Shown piece after piece: positions 1 to 7,983 of a stretch of DNA of 33,910 nt. The position numbers and the translations under genes were made by a program. Under the pieces are notes generated by a model. That model ran no database searches, was not told the DNA's origin, and saw only the letters and a program-made list of their open reading frames with translations. Origin of the DNA: JACXVD01 sp047975785 (GTDB lineage Bacteria; Pseudomonadota; Alphaproteobacteria; Sphingomonadales; Sphingomonadaceae); assembly GCA_047975785.1 (NCBI GenBank), contig JBKEEC010000252.1:1-33910 (forward strand), read 5' to 3'. Positions within the stretch are counted from its first letter, which is position 1, and the number at the start of each line of letters is the position of its first letter.

Positions 1-307
1 GGCTGCGCGCCAGTGTGCGGACATTGTCCACCCATCCTTGCGAAAAAGGGAAAGGGATAAGCTGGATCACAACCTGACGCGCGCTTCCCTGTCTATCCGG
101 TGCCAGTTGCATGACGAGCAGGCTTTCAGGGGAAATATCCCACCATTCAGATTCCTGCGCCTGTGCGATAATCTCTGCGGGGGAGCGCCTTTCCTGCGCT
201 GCGTCTTCTGACCTTGCTGCAGAGAAAGTGACAAGGGCAAAAGCTGCAAGCGAGGCAAGTGACAGGCAGGCAAGCCGGTAACGATACAGGTATGACTGAA
301 GCATCAT
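1..307 (-). CDS. Peptidylprolyl isomerase, cyclophilin type (C-terminus beyond window)
   Basis: The minus-strand frame opens with tandem ATG codons at 307 and 304 and runs off the left edge after about 102 codons. Residues 10-30 form a hydrophobic signal peptide or anchor (ACLSLASLAAFALVTFSAA), so the product is probably exported to the periplasm. Next comes a segment containing ISPESLLVMQLAP, then VVIQLIPFPFSQGWVDNVRTLAR. That pattern (a value-bearing strand, then V-I-L-P-F-x-x-x-x-V-x-N-x-R-x-L) is the start of the cyclophilin fold seen in exported sphingomonad isomerases. The role would be cis-trans isomerisation of prolyl bonds during envelope protein folding. The catalytic core lies outside the window, so activity cannot be judged. 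The family call is from pattern recognition. No strong Shine-Dalgarno sequence precedes the start. Confidence 0.7.
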   Translation of the reverse strand, partial: MMLQSYLYRYRLACLSLASLAAFALVTFSAARSEDAAQERRSPAEIIAQAQESEWWDISPESLLVMQLAPDRQGSARQVVIQLIPFPFSQGWVDNVRTLARS

Positions 308-405
308 GTCTTTGTGCCATCAGGCGACGAAAGCTGAAAGGAAAAAGTGTGAGTTTCTGTATACCGCCAGGGTCTGAAGCAATGCGAAAAGCAATAAGCG
401 GGATG

Positions 406-1374
406 CTATCCTATGGGTTGAGCCGGCTCGGCTGATGGATCGCGCCAGGCCTTGTGCGTATCGGAACCCAGTGCATTCAATACATCAAACCGGCGGGACT
501 GACGCGATTCCATATTGAGGCGCAGAAAGGGATGGTCGCCACGCTCCATATTTCCGGGAACCTGATGGAAAAAATAACGAATTTCACGAATCAGATGAGA
601 CTGGTCAAAATAGCGCGAGCGCATTTCCACCTCTTCTTCTGCCAGTGCCACCCCCAGCAGGATTGCAGCCATATCCTGTGCTCTGGCCCGACGCTGGACC
701 TGTTTGGGAGATAGTCCGAAATCCTTTTTGATCTGTCGCTCCAGCTTGCGCAAGGTGACGTTATGATCGCTGGCGAACTCGCTTATTGCAAAGCCGGGAT
801 TGGCAAGACAGGCCTTTTCAAAACTGTGTGAAAGCAGGGATGGCGGCGCAGTGTCTGATCGTACAAAAATATCCCGAAAAATATCTTCCAGCGCAAGAAG
901 CCACTTCTCCCGACCTTTTGACAGGGGAATTTTCTCCGTCAGGCGGCCATCGCCTGTCAATTCATCAAAATCGAGAATACGATCCAGCATATCAGGCACC
1001 TGGGGGCCGCCAAGAGCCTGTGGTCCGCCCGCAGTAAAATGCAGTGTTATAGCGGTATAGGAACCTGTAACGCTGATGGGCAATGCTTTGGTCTGAGGCC
1101 CCATAAACAGGGTTATGCCGTGATTTCCGGGGTCATAGACACGGTGCCCGTCGCGCGTTTCTGCTGTCCATACTCCGCCATAAAGCAGGCGGATACAGGG
1201 GTGATCATCCAGCAAATGACAATGGGCCTGATAACCGTCAGGCAATGTCCCTTCGGCAATGCTGAACCAGTAGAGCCAGGGCTGCAGATCTTTTGCCGGT
1301 GCGCGGGAAAGGGATAGGGGCGCACCTGTTCTTGTTGCCCCCGTCATCGACCTGATAGGTGTTTTTTCATTCAT
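406..1374 (-). CDS. AraC-family transcriptional regulator
   Basis: Predicted 322-residue cytoplasmic DNA-binding protein. I chose the ATG at 1374 over one 12 codons upstream because a GAGGGGG ribosome-binding site lies just before it. Residues 30-130 resemble an AraC-type sensing region (HCHLLDDHPCIRLLYGG, ITLHF). Residues 195-275 form the double helix-turn-helix, with FAISEFASDHNVTLRKLERQIKKDFG as the first motif and FDQSHLIREIRYFFHQVPGNM as the second, including the usual D-Q-S-H-x-x-R-x-F-like spacing. The C-terminal part (DHPFLRLNMESRQ) resembles that of the second AraC-like protein at 3345-4214 (DHPVLKSFMRERQ), suggesting paralogues. It is divergent from hisN, and the 162-bp gap probably holds both promoters. 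Ligand and targets are unknown. Confidence 0.85.
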   Translation of the reverse strand: MNEKTPIRSMTGATRTGAPLSLSRAPAKDLQPWLYWFSIAEGTLPDGYQAHCHLLDDHPCIRLLYGGVWTAETRDGHRVYDPGNHGITLFMGPQTKALPISVTGSYTAITLHFTAGGPQALGGPQVPDMLDRILDFDELTGDGRLTEKIPLSKGREKWLLALEDIFRDIFVRSDTAPPSLLSHSFEKACLANPGFAISEFASDHNVTLRKLERQIKKDFGLSPKQVQRRARAQDMAAILLGVALAEEEVEMRSRYFDQSHLIREIRYFFHQVPGNMERGDHPFLRLNMESRQSRRFDVLNALGSDTHKAWRDPSAEPAQPIG

Positions 1375-1536
1375 GGAAGTCCCCCTCTGAGCTCCCAATG
1401 CCATCCTCATTCCGATTTATCTGCTACTGGACGAAGGCCTGTATTTTGTCTGATTCGTTTGTCAGGCCCGACATTAAGGTTAATCCCTTACTTAAGCAGA
1501 TGTAGAAACACCAAGAGAGCAAAATCAATACTCACT

Positions 1537-2349
1537 ATGAAACCTAATATATTGTCTCGCATTGATAGCAGTGCTGTCGCATTGGCCGGACGGCTTGCCG
1601 ATGTGGCGGGCGAAGCCATCCGGCCCCATTTTCGCCCCCTTTCCGGATCTGTCAGGTCAGATCGCAAGGATGATCAAACTCCTGTAAGTGAAGCAGACCG
1701 TTCAGCCGAAGCGGCGATGCGCCAGGCCATTCAGGAGACATTTCCCGATGATGGAATTATCGGAGAGGAATATGGTGTTCAGGAAGGCAGGTCTGGTCGC
1801 CAGTGGGTGCTGGACCCGATAGACGGGACCGCGGGGTTTCTGGCGGGCCGGCCTATCTTTGGCACATTGATTGCCCTGCTGGTGGATGGCTGGCCGGTTC
1901 TGGGGGTTATTGACCAGCCAATCCTGCGTGAACGATGGCTTGGGATTACTGGCAGACCGACGACTTTTAACGGGGTGGATGTGCGCACCCGCCATTGTGG
2001 TGCATTATCCGATGCGGTGATCGCAACAACCGGGCCGCATTATTTCGATTCCCATCAGGGAGATCATTTCATGGCTCTGGCTGCCAAAACGGACCACCGG
2101 CGTATGGTGATGGGGGGGGATTGCTATAATTATGCGATGCTCGCCAGTGGCCAGCTGGATATTGTGTGCGAGGCAGGGCTGAAACTGTATGACTGGGCGG
2201 CACTGGTGCCGGTCGTGGAAGGGGCAGGCGGCATGATGTGTGACTGGAACGGAGACCCGCTTGGTCCGGGATCGGGGGAAACGATTCTGGCTCTGGGCGA
2301 TCCGGCGCGTCTGGAAGATGTCGTGGAAGCACTGGATCACACGCACTGA
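1537..2349 (+). CDS. hisN: Histidinol-phosphatase, inositol monophosphatase family
   Basis: A 270-residue soluble enzyme, the usual length of the family. The metal-binding signatures are present: GEEYG with Glu77/Glu78, DPIDGT at residues 93-98, and YDWAAL with Asp219 as the third metal ligand. The HisN subgroup hydrolyses L-histidinol phosphate to histidinol, the penultimate stage of histidine synthesis; the related inositol-phosphatase and CysQ groups share the same motifs. The variant DPIDGTAGFLAGRPIFGTLIAL and the C-terminal EAGLKLYDWAALVPVVEGAGG match alphaproteobacterial HisN better than SuhB or CysQ. The start is the ATG at 1537, because the open frame extends 26 codons further only through non-conserved sequence. 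The Shine-Dalgarno sequence is weak. It appears monocistronic, with the translation cluster 168 bp downstream. Confidence 0.85.
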   Translation: MKPNILSRIDSSAVALAGRLADVAGEAIRPHFRPLSGSVRSDRKDDQTPVSEADRSAEAAMRQAIQETFPDDGIIGEEYGVQEGRSGRQWVLDPIDGTAGFLAGRPIFGTLIALLVDGWPVLGVIDQPILRERWLGITGRPTTFNGVDVRTRHCGALSDAVIATTGPHYFDSHQGDHFMALAAKTDHRRMVMGGDCYNYAMLASGQLDIVCEAGLKLYDWAALVPVVEGAGGMMCDWNGDPLGPGSGETILALGDPARLEDVVEALDHTH

Positions 2350-2517
2350 CCCTGAGCATTGGCCGGTCCATAGAGGGCAAATTATTGCGGGAATTGCTTG
2401 CATTTACTCTGGCAGATGACTAGACGCGCCTCCTTCACCGACACGTGATTCTGCTGCCGGTCTGGCTGAAAGGGCTGCCAGGGCTGGTGGAACGTGTTTT
2501 TCGAACAGGAGAACAAA

Positions 2518-2721
2518 ATGCCCAAAATGAAAACCAAAAGCGGTGTGAAGAAACGCTTCAAAATCACCGCCAAGGGCAAGATCAAGCATGGTGTTGCGGG
2601 TAAACGCCACCGTCTGATCAGTCATAATGCAAAGTATATCCGCACCAACCGTGGCACATCCGTCCTGTCCGAAGCGGACACAAAGACGGTAAAGAAATGG
2701 GCCCCTTACGGCCTCGATTGA
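2518..2721 (+). CDS. rpmI: 50S ribosomal protein L35 (bL35)
   Basis: A 67-residue, very basic protein beginning MPKMKTKSGVKKRFK and containing HRLISHNAKYIRTNRG, the diagnostic bL35 pattern. It is a structural protein of the large ribosomal subunit. The start at 2518 follows a good Shine-Dalgarno sequence (CAGGAG) seven bases upstream. An open frame of eight further codons upstream is the leader, not coding. rplT follows after 29 bp, the standard bacterial pairing. In this window infC is not directly upstream; hisN is. The 168-bp leader from 2350 holds no gene that I can support. Confidence 0.98.
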   Translation: MPKMKTKSGVKKRFKITAKGKIKHGVAGKRHRLISHNAKYIRTNRGTSVLSEADTKTVKKWAPYGLD

Positions 2722-2750
2722 GCCAGGACAGATAGCAGGAGTACGAGCAT

Positions 2751-3107
2751 ATGCCCCGTATCAAACGTGGTGTTACCACACGCGCAAAACACAAACGGAT
2801 TCTGGATCAGGCGAAGGGCTTTCGTGGCCGCCGCAAGAACACGATCCGCGTCGCCCGTCAGGCTGTCGAGAAAGCCGGACAATATGCCTATCGTGATCGC
2901 AAGGTCAAAAAGCGTAATTTCCGCGCCTTGTGGATTCAGCGGATTAACGCCGCTGTTCGCGCAGAAGGCCTGACCTATTCGCAGTTCATGCATGGCGCAA
3001 AAAAGGCCGGTATCGAACTGGATCGTAAAGTCATGGCAGATCTGGCCATGAATGAAGGCGCGGCTTTCAAGTCCATTATTGACCAGGCGAAAAAAGCACT
3101 GGCCTGA
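2751..3107 (+). CDS. rplT: 50S ribosomal protein L20 (bL20)
   Basis: 118 residues, exactly the family length. The sequence opens MPRIKRGVTTRAKHKRIL and continues with GFRGRRKNTIRVA and NFRALWIQRINAAVR, hallmarks of bL20, which binds 23S rRNA early in large-subunit assembly. In enterobacteria L20 also represses its own operon by binding the rpmI leader; no equivalent structure was demonstrated here. It is co-transcribed with rpmI (29-bp gap, Shine-Dalgarno CAGGAG). The transcription unit probably ends at the strong hairpin and T-run at 3231-3268, so pheST is unlikely to be read from the ribosomal-protein promoter without readthrough. Confidence 0.98.
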   Translation: MPRIKRGVTTRAKHKRILDQAKGFRGRRKNTIRVARQAVEKAGQYAYRDRKVKKRNFRALWIQRINAAVRAEGLTYSQFMHGAKKAGIELDRKVMADLAMNEGAAFKSIIDQAKKALA

Positions 3108-3230
3108 TAATCCGGCCAGAATAACAGGCTCGAAAAGGCTATTGACCGGAACGGAGGTGCAACTCTGAAACGGTCATTCCGGTACACAGGGTTGCTATAA
3201 AATTAACCTTGTAAAACCATGATAAATAAT

Positions 3231-3268
3231 AAGGGGCATTGCGATTTTTTTCGCAGTGCCCCTTTTTT
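3231..3268 (+). terminator. Rho-independent terminator after rplT
   Basis: Fourteen-base arms at 3231-3244 and 3251-3264 pair with a single G-U/A mismatch around a six-T loop, and the right arm runs into six T residues (3263-3268). This is a textbook intrinsic terminator placed about 120 bp after the rplT stop and before the AraC-family gene. It also rules out the more upstream apparent start codon (3219) of that gene, which would lie across the hairpin. Confidence 0.85.
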
Positions 3269-3344
3269 GTGTCGCAATTTTACAAGTGGATGCTGTAACA
3301 GGTATAAAATTTCTTTCAGCTTCTATCGGGGGCAACATTTGAAT

Positions 3345-4214
3345 ATGGCAGTTGCCAACAGGATAGAGGCACGGTTTTTTCGCCCTCCCACGGACCTCGA
3401 AGGGTGTTTCACCACTTTCTACCGCTTGACGGTAGAACTGGAAGAGTCGGAATGTCTCGTAGATTGCCTTCAGCCTGAATGGGGTAATCTGAGGATATTC
3501 AGCTATAATCCGCCGAATTGCAGGATTTCTGATAATAGCAGCATAACCGGAACACACTTTGTTGCCACAGGGCCGAGCAGTCAGCCCGGACATTTTGAAC
3601 TTGGCTCCACCCGCATGTGGGGCGTTGGGCTGTTTCCGCTGGGCTGGGCGCGCTTTATCGGTGCTCCAGCCTCGGAAGTAGCGAATCAGGTTGTCGATGG
3701 CCATCAGCATGGGCATTTTTCTCATTTTTCCGAATTTACGCAGACCTTGTTTGAAGATGAACCCAATGATGCGAAGGAGTTTGACAAGATCATTGCTGTT
3801 TTTCGTCAACATGACCGGGATGTTCCGCAAGCAGGGATGATCACGAAAACCCATGCAGCGCTGGTGGATCCCGACATCAACAGCGTGAGTGAGATGGCAG
3901 AGCAGGTTGGTGTTTCAAACCGCACACTGGAACGCCTGTGCCGCCGGCATTTCGGATTTGCTCCCAAGCTGCTTTTGCGCCGTCAGCGTTTTATGCGCAG
4001 CCTTGGCGCCTTTATGATGGGAGATGAAAAAAGCTGGAGCCAGGTGATTGACAAGCTTTACCATGATCAGGCGCAGTTCGTGCGGGAGTTCAAGTCATTT
4101 ATGAACATGTCACCCACCGAATATGCGGCGATGGATCATCCGGTGCTCAAATCCTTCATGCGCGAGCGCCAGCGGCAATGGGGTTCTCCTGCGCAGACCC
4201 TTGACCTGCCTTAG
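3345..4214 (+). CDS. AraC-family transcriptional regulator
   Basis: A 289-residue protein. The C-terminal half (about residues 170-260) is an AraC DNA-binding domain: first helix-turn-helix VSEMAEQVGVSNRTLERLCRRHFGFAPK, second VIDKLYHDQAQFVREFKSFMNMSPTEYA. The last segment reproduces the AraC signature with H-D-Q-A-Q-F-x-R-E-F. The N-terminal half (WGNLRIFSY, TGTHFVATGPSSQPGHFELG, GVGLFPLGWARF) resembles the DUF6597-like sensing region often attached to such regulators. The start is uncertain: ATG at 3345, or TTG at 3339, which is better spaced from GGGGGC at 3329-3334. It is placed between rplT and pheS, which are neighbours in many genomes, so it looks like an insertion into a housekeeping cluster. 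Targets are unknown. Confidence 0.85.
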   Translation: MAVANRIEARFFRPPTDLEGCFTTFYRLTVELEESECLVDCLQPEWGNLRIFSYNPPNCRISDNSSITGTHFVATGPSSQPGHFELGSTRMWGVGLFPLGWARFIGAPASEVANQVVDGHQHGHFSHFSEFTQTLFEDEPNDAKEFDKIIAVFRQHDRDVPQAGMITKTHAALVDPDINSVSEMAEQVGVSNRTLERLCRRHFGFAPKLLLRRQRFMRSLGAFMMGDEKSWSQVIDKLYHDQAQFVREFKSFMNMSPTEYAAMDHPVLKSFMRERQRQWGSPAQTLDLP

Positions 4215-4478
4215 CGATCAACCATTCTTGGACTAAACAGCCAGGGTCGGGCAGGAGGTTCCACAGAAACGCCTTATTGCAAATCCTCGACCGAAACCCA
4301 GCCGCTGGTGCCGGAACTGTCTGTTGCTTCGATAAACGGGCCACCCCTCTTGCTGGCGGGCGAGCTGTCACCTACAGCGGCGGGGCAAAGGGTTGAATCG
4401 GTCCGCTTCCGGCGGTCCAGTCCGCCTGTCTGCGGCAAAATACATGCCGCAAATCAGTCATGATTTCGGAGAATGCAC

Positions 4479-5597
4479 GTGACTATGGATGAGCTGGGCA
4501 GCGATGCGCTGAAGCGTATTGAGGCTACTGATAATGGCGCCGGGCTGGAGGCGCTGCGGGTTGAATATCTTGGTAAGCAAGGTTCAATTTCTGCCTTGCT
4601 CAAAACTCTGGGGAAGATGACTCCTGAAGAGCGGCAGAATGAAGGCCCGAAGATTCAGGGGCTGCGCCAGAAGGTGAGTGATGCACTGGCGGCCCGCAAG
4701 ACTATTCTGGACCATGCCGCACTTGAAGCGCAACTGGCTTCGGAGACACTTGACCTGACATTGCCGGCACCTGATGCCCCACGAGGAACAGTGCATCCGG
4801 TCAGCCAGGTGATGGATGAACTGGCAGAGATATTTGCCGATATGGGATTTGCTGTCGCTACCGGACCGGAAATCGAGGATGACTGGCATAATTTTACCGC
4901 GCTCAATATGCCGGAAAGTCACCCGGCACGGGCCATGCACGACACGTTTTATTTTGGCGATGACCAGCGCAATACAGATGGCAATCGAATGCTTTTGCGC
5001 ACCCACACCAGCCCTGTCCAGATCCGGGCCATGCAGGCTCAGGGAGCGCCGCTGCGCATTATTGCGCCGGGCAGGGTTTACAGATCGGACAGCGATGCCA
5101 CCCACCCACCCATGTTCCATCAGGTGGAAGGGCTGGTGATCGACAAGGGGATCACTCTTGGTCATCTGAAATGGACTCTGGAAACCTTCCTCAAGGCATT
5201 TTTTGAACGGGACGATATCGTTTTGCGTCTGCGGCCAAGCTATTTCCCTTTTACCGAGCCGAGCATCGAGGTGGATGTCGGTTTTGCGGTCGAAAAAGGT
5301 CCGGATGGAAAAGGCAGGCGGGTTCTGGGGGGCAGCGGTGATGCTGAAGGCCATGGCTGGATGGAATTGCTGGGAAGCGGCATGGTCAATGCCCGTGTTC
5401 TGGAATTTGCAGGTCTTGATCCGGCGCAGTGGCAGGGTTTTGCCTTTGGGGTCGGTGTCGATCGTCTCGCCATGCTCAAATACGGTATGGATGATTTACG
5501 CGCCTTCTTTGATGGCGATGTCCGCTGGCTGGACCATTATGGTTTTTCGGCCTTTGACCAGCCTACGTTATCCGCCGGCACAGGAGCACGCGCATGA
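4479..5597 (+). CDS. pheS: Phenylalanine--tRNA ligase alpha subunit
   Basis: The catalytic alpha subunit of the heterotetrameric class IIc synthetase that charges tRNA-Phe. About 372 residues. The N-terminal coiled-coil region contains VEYLGKQGSISALLKTL. Motif 2 is GRVYRSDSDATHPPMFHQVEGLVID and motif 3 is GFAFGVGVDRLAMLKYG, both intact. I chose GTG at 4479 because GGAGA (4468-4472) lies six bases before it. ATG codons at 4473 (too close to that site) and 4485 are alternatives in the same frame. The tail after motif 3 (DQPTLSAGTGARA) is a short extension. The stop overlaps the pheT start by ATGA, so the two subunits are translationally coupled. Confidence 0.96.
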   Translation: MTMDELGSDALKRIEATDNGAGLEALRVEYLGKQGSISALLKTLGKMTPEERQNEGPKIQGLRQKVSDALAARKTILDHAALEAQLASETLDLTLPAPDAPRGTVHPVSQVMDELAEIFADMGFAVATGPEIEDDWHNFTALNMPESHPARAMHDTFYFGDDQRNTDGNRMLLRTHTSPVQIRAMQAQGAPLRIIAPGRVYRSDSDATHPPMFHQVEGLVIDKGITLGHLKWTLETFLKAFFERDDIVLRLRPSYFPFTEPSIEVDVGFAVEKGPDGKGRRVLGGSGDAEGHGWMELLGSGMVNARVLEFAGLDPAQWQGFAFGVGVDRLAMLKYGMDDLRAFFDGDVRWLDHYGFSAFDQPTLSAGTGARA

Positions 5598-7963
5598 AGT
5601 TCTCTCTGGAATGGTTGCGCTATTTCCTTGAAACCGAAGCATCTGCTGCCGAAATTTCCGAACGTCTGAACGCGATTGGTATCGAGGTTGAAGAGCTTGT
5701 TGATCCGGCAGAGGAACTGGCAGGATTTTGTGTAGCCGAGGTGCTGACTGCGTCGCCCCACCCCGATGCCGACAAATTACAGGTTCTGACGGTTGATGCC
5801 GGTGATGGCGCTGGTCTGCAGATTGTATGCGGTGCCCCCAATGCACGGGCGGGGATGAAAGGCGTTCTCGGCCTGCCCGGCGCAGTGGTTCCGGCCAACG
5901 GGATGCAGCTTCGCAAGAGTGCGATCCGCGGTGTGGAAAGCAACGGCATGATGTGCTCGACCCGCGAAATGGGGATGGGCGAGGATCATGAAGGCATTAT
6001 CGAGCTTCCCGCAGATAGTCCGGTCGGGATGTCCTTTGCACAATATAGCGGTGCCTCTCCGGTGTTTGATGTGGCAATTACACCCAATCGCCCTGACTGC
6101 ATGGGGGTGATGGGTATTGCCCGTGACCTTTGCGCCGCAGGGCTGGGCACGTTCAAACCCGTCGCAATACCCGAAATTCCGGCGGGCTTTGCCTGTCCGG
6201 TAGAAATCCGCACCGATGACCCGGAAGGGTGCCCCGCTTTTTATGGCCGCGTCATTCGCGGAGTAAAAAACGGCCCGTCGCCCGAATGGATGCAGCGCCG
6301 CCTGGTTGCAGCAGGGCAGCGCCCGATTTCAGCACTGGTCGATATTACCAATTATGTGATGCTGGCCTTTGGACGGCCTGCCCATGCCTATGACCTTGCC
6401 AGATTGCAGGGTGCCGTGGTTGCCCGGCGCGCGCAGGATGGGGAGCAGGTGCTGGCGCTGAATGAAAAAACCTACACGCTTGATTCCTCCATGACCGTGA
6501 TTGCCGATGATACAGGCGTTCATGATATTGCCGGAATTATGGGCGGCGAGAATTCGGGCTGTTCAGAAGACACGACAGATGTATTGCTGGAAATCGCATG
6601 GTTTGATCCTGACCGTATCGGGATGACAGGCCGCACTCTGGGTCTCGCATCAGATGCGCGCACCCGCTTTGAACGGGGTGTTGATCCAGCCTTTCTCGAT
6701 GATGGACTGGCCATTCTGACCGAACTGATATTGCGCTTTTGCGGGGGTGAGGCATCGGAAGTGGTCCGTGCGGGCAGCCCGCCATCCGAACCGAATATTA
6801 TTGCCTTTGACCCCGGACTGACTGAACGCCTTGGCGGTGTTCAGGTGACGGAAGAAGCCCAGCGTGCGATTCTGGTATCACTGGATTTTTCTGTCTCGGA
6901 TGACTGGCAGGTGACGTGCCCTCTGCGACGCAATGATATTGAAGGTCCGGCTGATCTGGTAGAGGAAGTGGTCCGGATATACGGGCTGGACAAGGTGGAA
7001 AGCGTTGCTCTTTCGCGCCATGATGGTGTGGCCCGCCCTACGGCAACTCCGCAACAGGTGACAGAACGCAAACTGCGCCGCTCTGCTGCTGCCAGCGGGC
7101 TGCATGAAGCGGTCACCTGGTCTTTCATCTCCGCAAGTGAAGCGGCAACAGTAGGCGGCGGGCACTGGATACTCGACAATCCGATCAGCGAGGACATGAA
7201 GGTTATGCGGCCTTCACTGCTGCCGGGTTTGCTGTCTGCAGTGCAGCGCAATCTTGATCGCGGCCTTCCCGGTGTGCGCCTGTTTGAAATCGGGCGGCGT
7301 TATCTGGCTGATGGTGAGCACCCCTCGCTGGCTGGTGTATTGGCGGGGGACAAGACTCCCCGATCGTGGCAAAATGGCAAAGCACAGGGTTTTGATGCCT
7401 ATGATGCCAAGGCGCTATGTGAGGCTTTGCTGAATGTGGCCGGTGCCCCGGTGGACAAGCTGATGGTGATGGGAGATGCCGGGGATTTCTATCATCCCGG
7501 CCAGTCTGCCACATTACGGCTGGGGCCAAAAAATGTCCTTGCCAGCTTTGGCATGGTTCATCCCAACACACTGAAAGCCTATGACATAGACGGGCCGGTT
7601 GCAGTGTTTGGTATCCATCTGGATGCGATACCGCCCAGGAAAGGGGCGGCGTCCTTTGCCCGCACGGCTTACAGCCCGCCCGCGCTGCAATCCGTGATGC
7701 GTGATTTTGCCTTTCTGGTTGATGCAACATTGCCTGCCGGTGACTTGTTGCGTGTCGTCAAGGGGGCGGACAAGGCGAATATTACTGAAGCTCGCATTTT
7801 TGATGATTTTCGCGGGCAGGGTGTGCCTGAAGGCAAAAAATCCCTTGCCGTTGAAGTGATTTTGCAGCCGGGTGATAAAAGCTACACGGATGAAGATCTC
7901 AAGGCGATTTCCACCGGAATTGTGACGGCTGCGACAAAACTTGGCGCGGAACTGCGCGGTTAA
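5594..7963 (+). CDS. pheT: Phenylalanine--tRNA ligase beta subunit
   Basis: The 789-residue beta subunit, of usual bacterial size. The N-terminal EMAP-like tRNA-binding domain spans about residues 40-150 (VLTASPHPDADKLQVLTV, IVCGAPNAR). It is followed by the B3/B4 editing region (residues 210-370, with ISALVDITNYVMLAFGRPAHAYD), a B5 domain around 400-475, the core catalytic-like domain, and the C-terminal anticodon-binding FDX-ACB domain (YSPPALQSVMRDFAFLVD to the end). It partners PheS in an alpha2-beta2 enzyme and hydrolyses mischarged Tyr-tRNA-Phe. The start ATG overlaps the pheS stop by four bases. prfC follows after 20 bp. Confidence 0.97.
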   Translation: MKFSLEWLRYFLETEASAAEISERLNAIGIEVEELVDPAEELAGFCVAEVLTASPHPDADKLQVLTVDAGDGAGLQIVCGAPNARAGMKGVLGLPGAVVPANGMQLRKSAIRGVESNGMMCSTREMGMGEDHEGIIELPADSPVGMSFAQYSGASPVFDVAITPNRPDCMGVMGIARDLCAAGLGTFKPVAIPEIPAGFACPVEIRTDDPEGCPAFYGRVIRGVKNGPSPEWMQRRLVAAGQRPISALVDITNYVMLAFGRPAHAYDLARLQGAVVARRAQDGEQVLALNEKTYTLDSSMTVIADDTGVHDIAGIMGGENSGCSEDTTDVLLEIAWFDPDRIGMTGRTLGLASDARTRFERGVDPAFLDDGLAILTELILRFCGGEASEVVRAGSPPSEPNIIAFDPGLTERLGGVQVTEEAQRAILVSLDFSVSDDWQVTCPLRRNDIEGPADLVEEVVRIYGLDKVESVALSRHDGVARPTATPQQVTERKLRRSAAASGLHEAVTWSFISASEAATVGGGHWILDNPISEDMKVMRPSLLPGLLSAVQRNLDRGLPGVRLFEIGRRYLADGEHPSLAGVLAGDKTPRSWQNGKAQGFDAYDAKALCEALLNVAGAPVDKLMVMGDAGDFYHPGQSATLRLGPKNVLASFGMVHPNTLKAYDIDGPVAVFGIHLDAIPPRKGAASFARTAYSPPALQSVMRDFAFLVDATLPAGDLLRVVKGADKANITEARIFDDFRGQGVPEGKKSLAVEVILQPGDKSYTDEDLKAISTGIVTAATKLGAELRG

Positions 7964-7983
7964 CAGGCCCTGACCATAAGAAT

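Noticed and set aside
390..408. Possible further copy of the palindromic repeat (AGCGGGATGCTATCCTA)
   Set aside because: Only the first nine bases match and the other arm is missing; too short to call.
3195..3854. 219-codon minus-strand open frame overlapping the AraC-family gene
   Set aside because: It crosses the rplT terminator, and the opposite strand carries a complete AraC DNA-binding domain.
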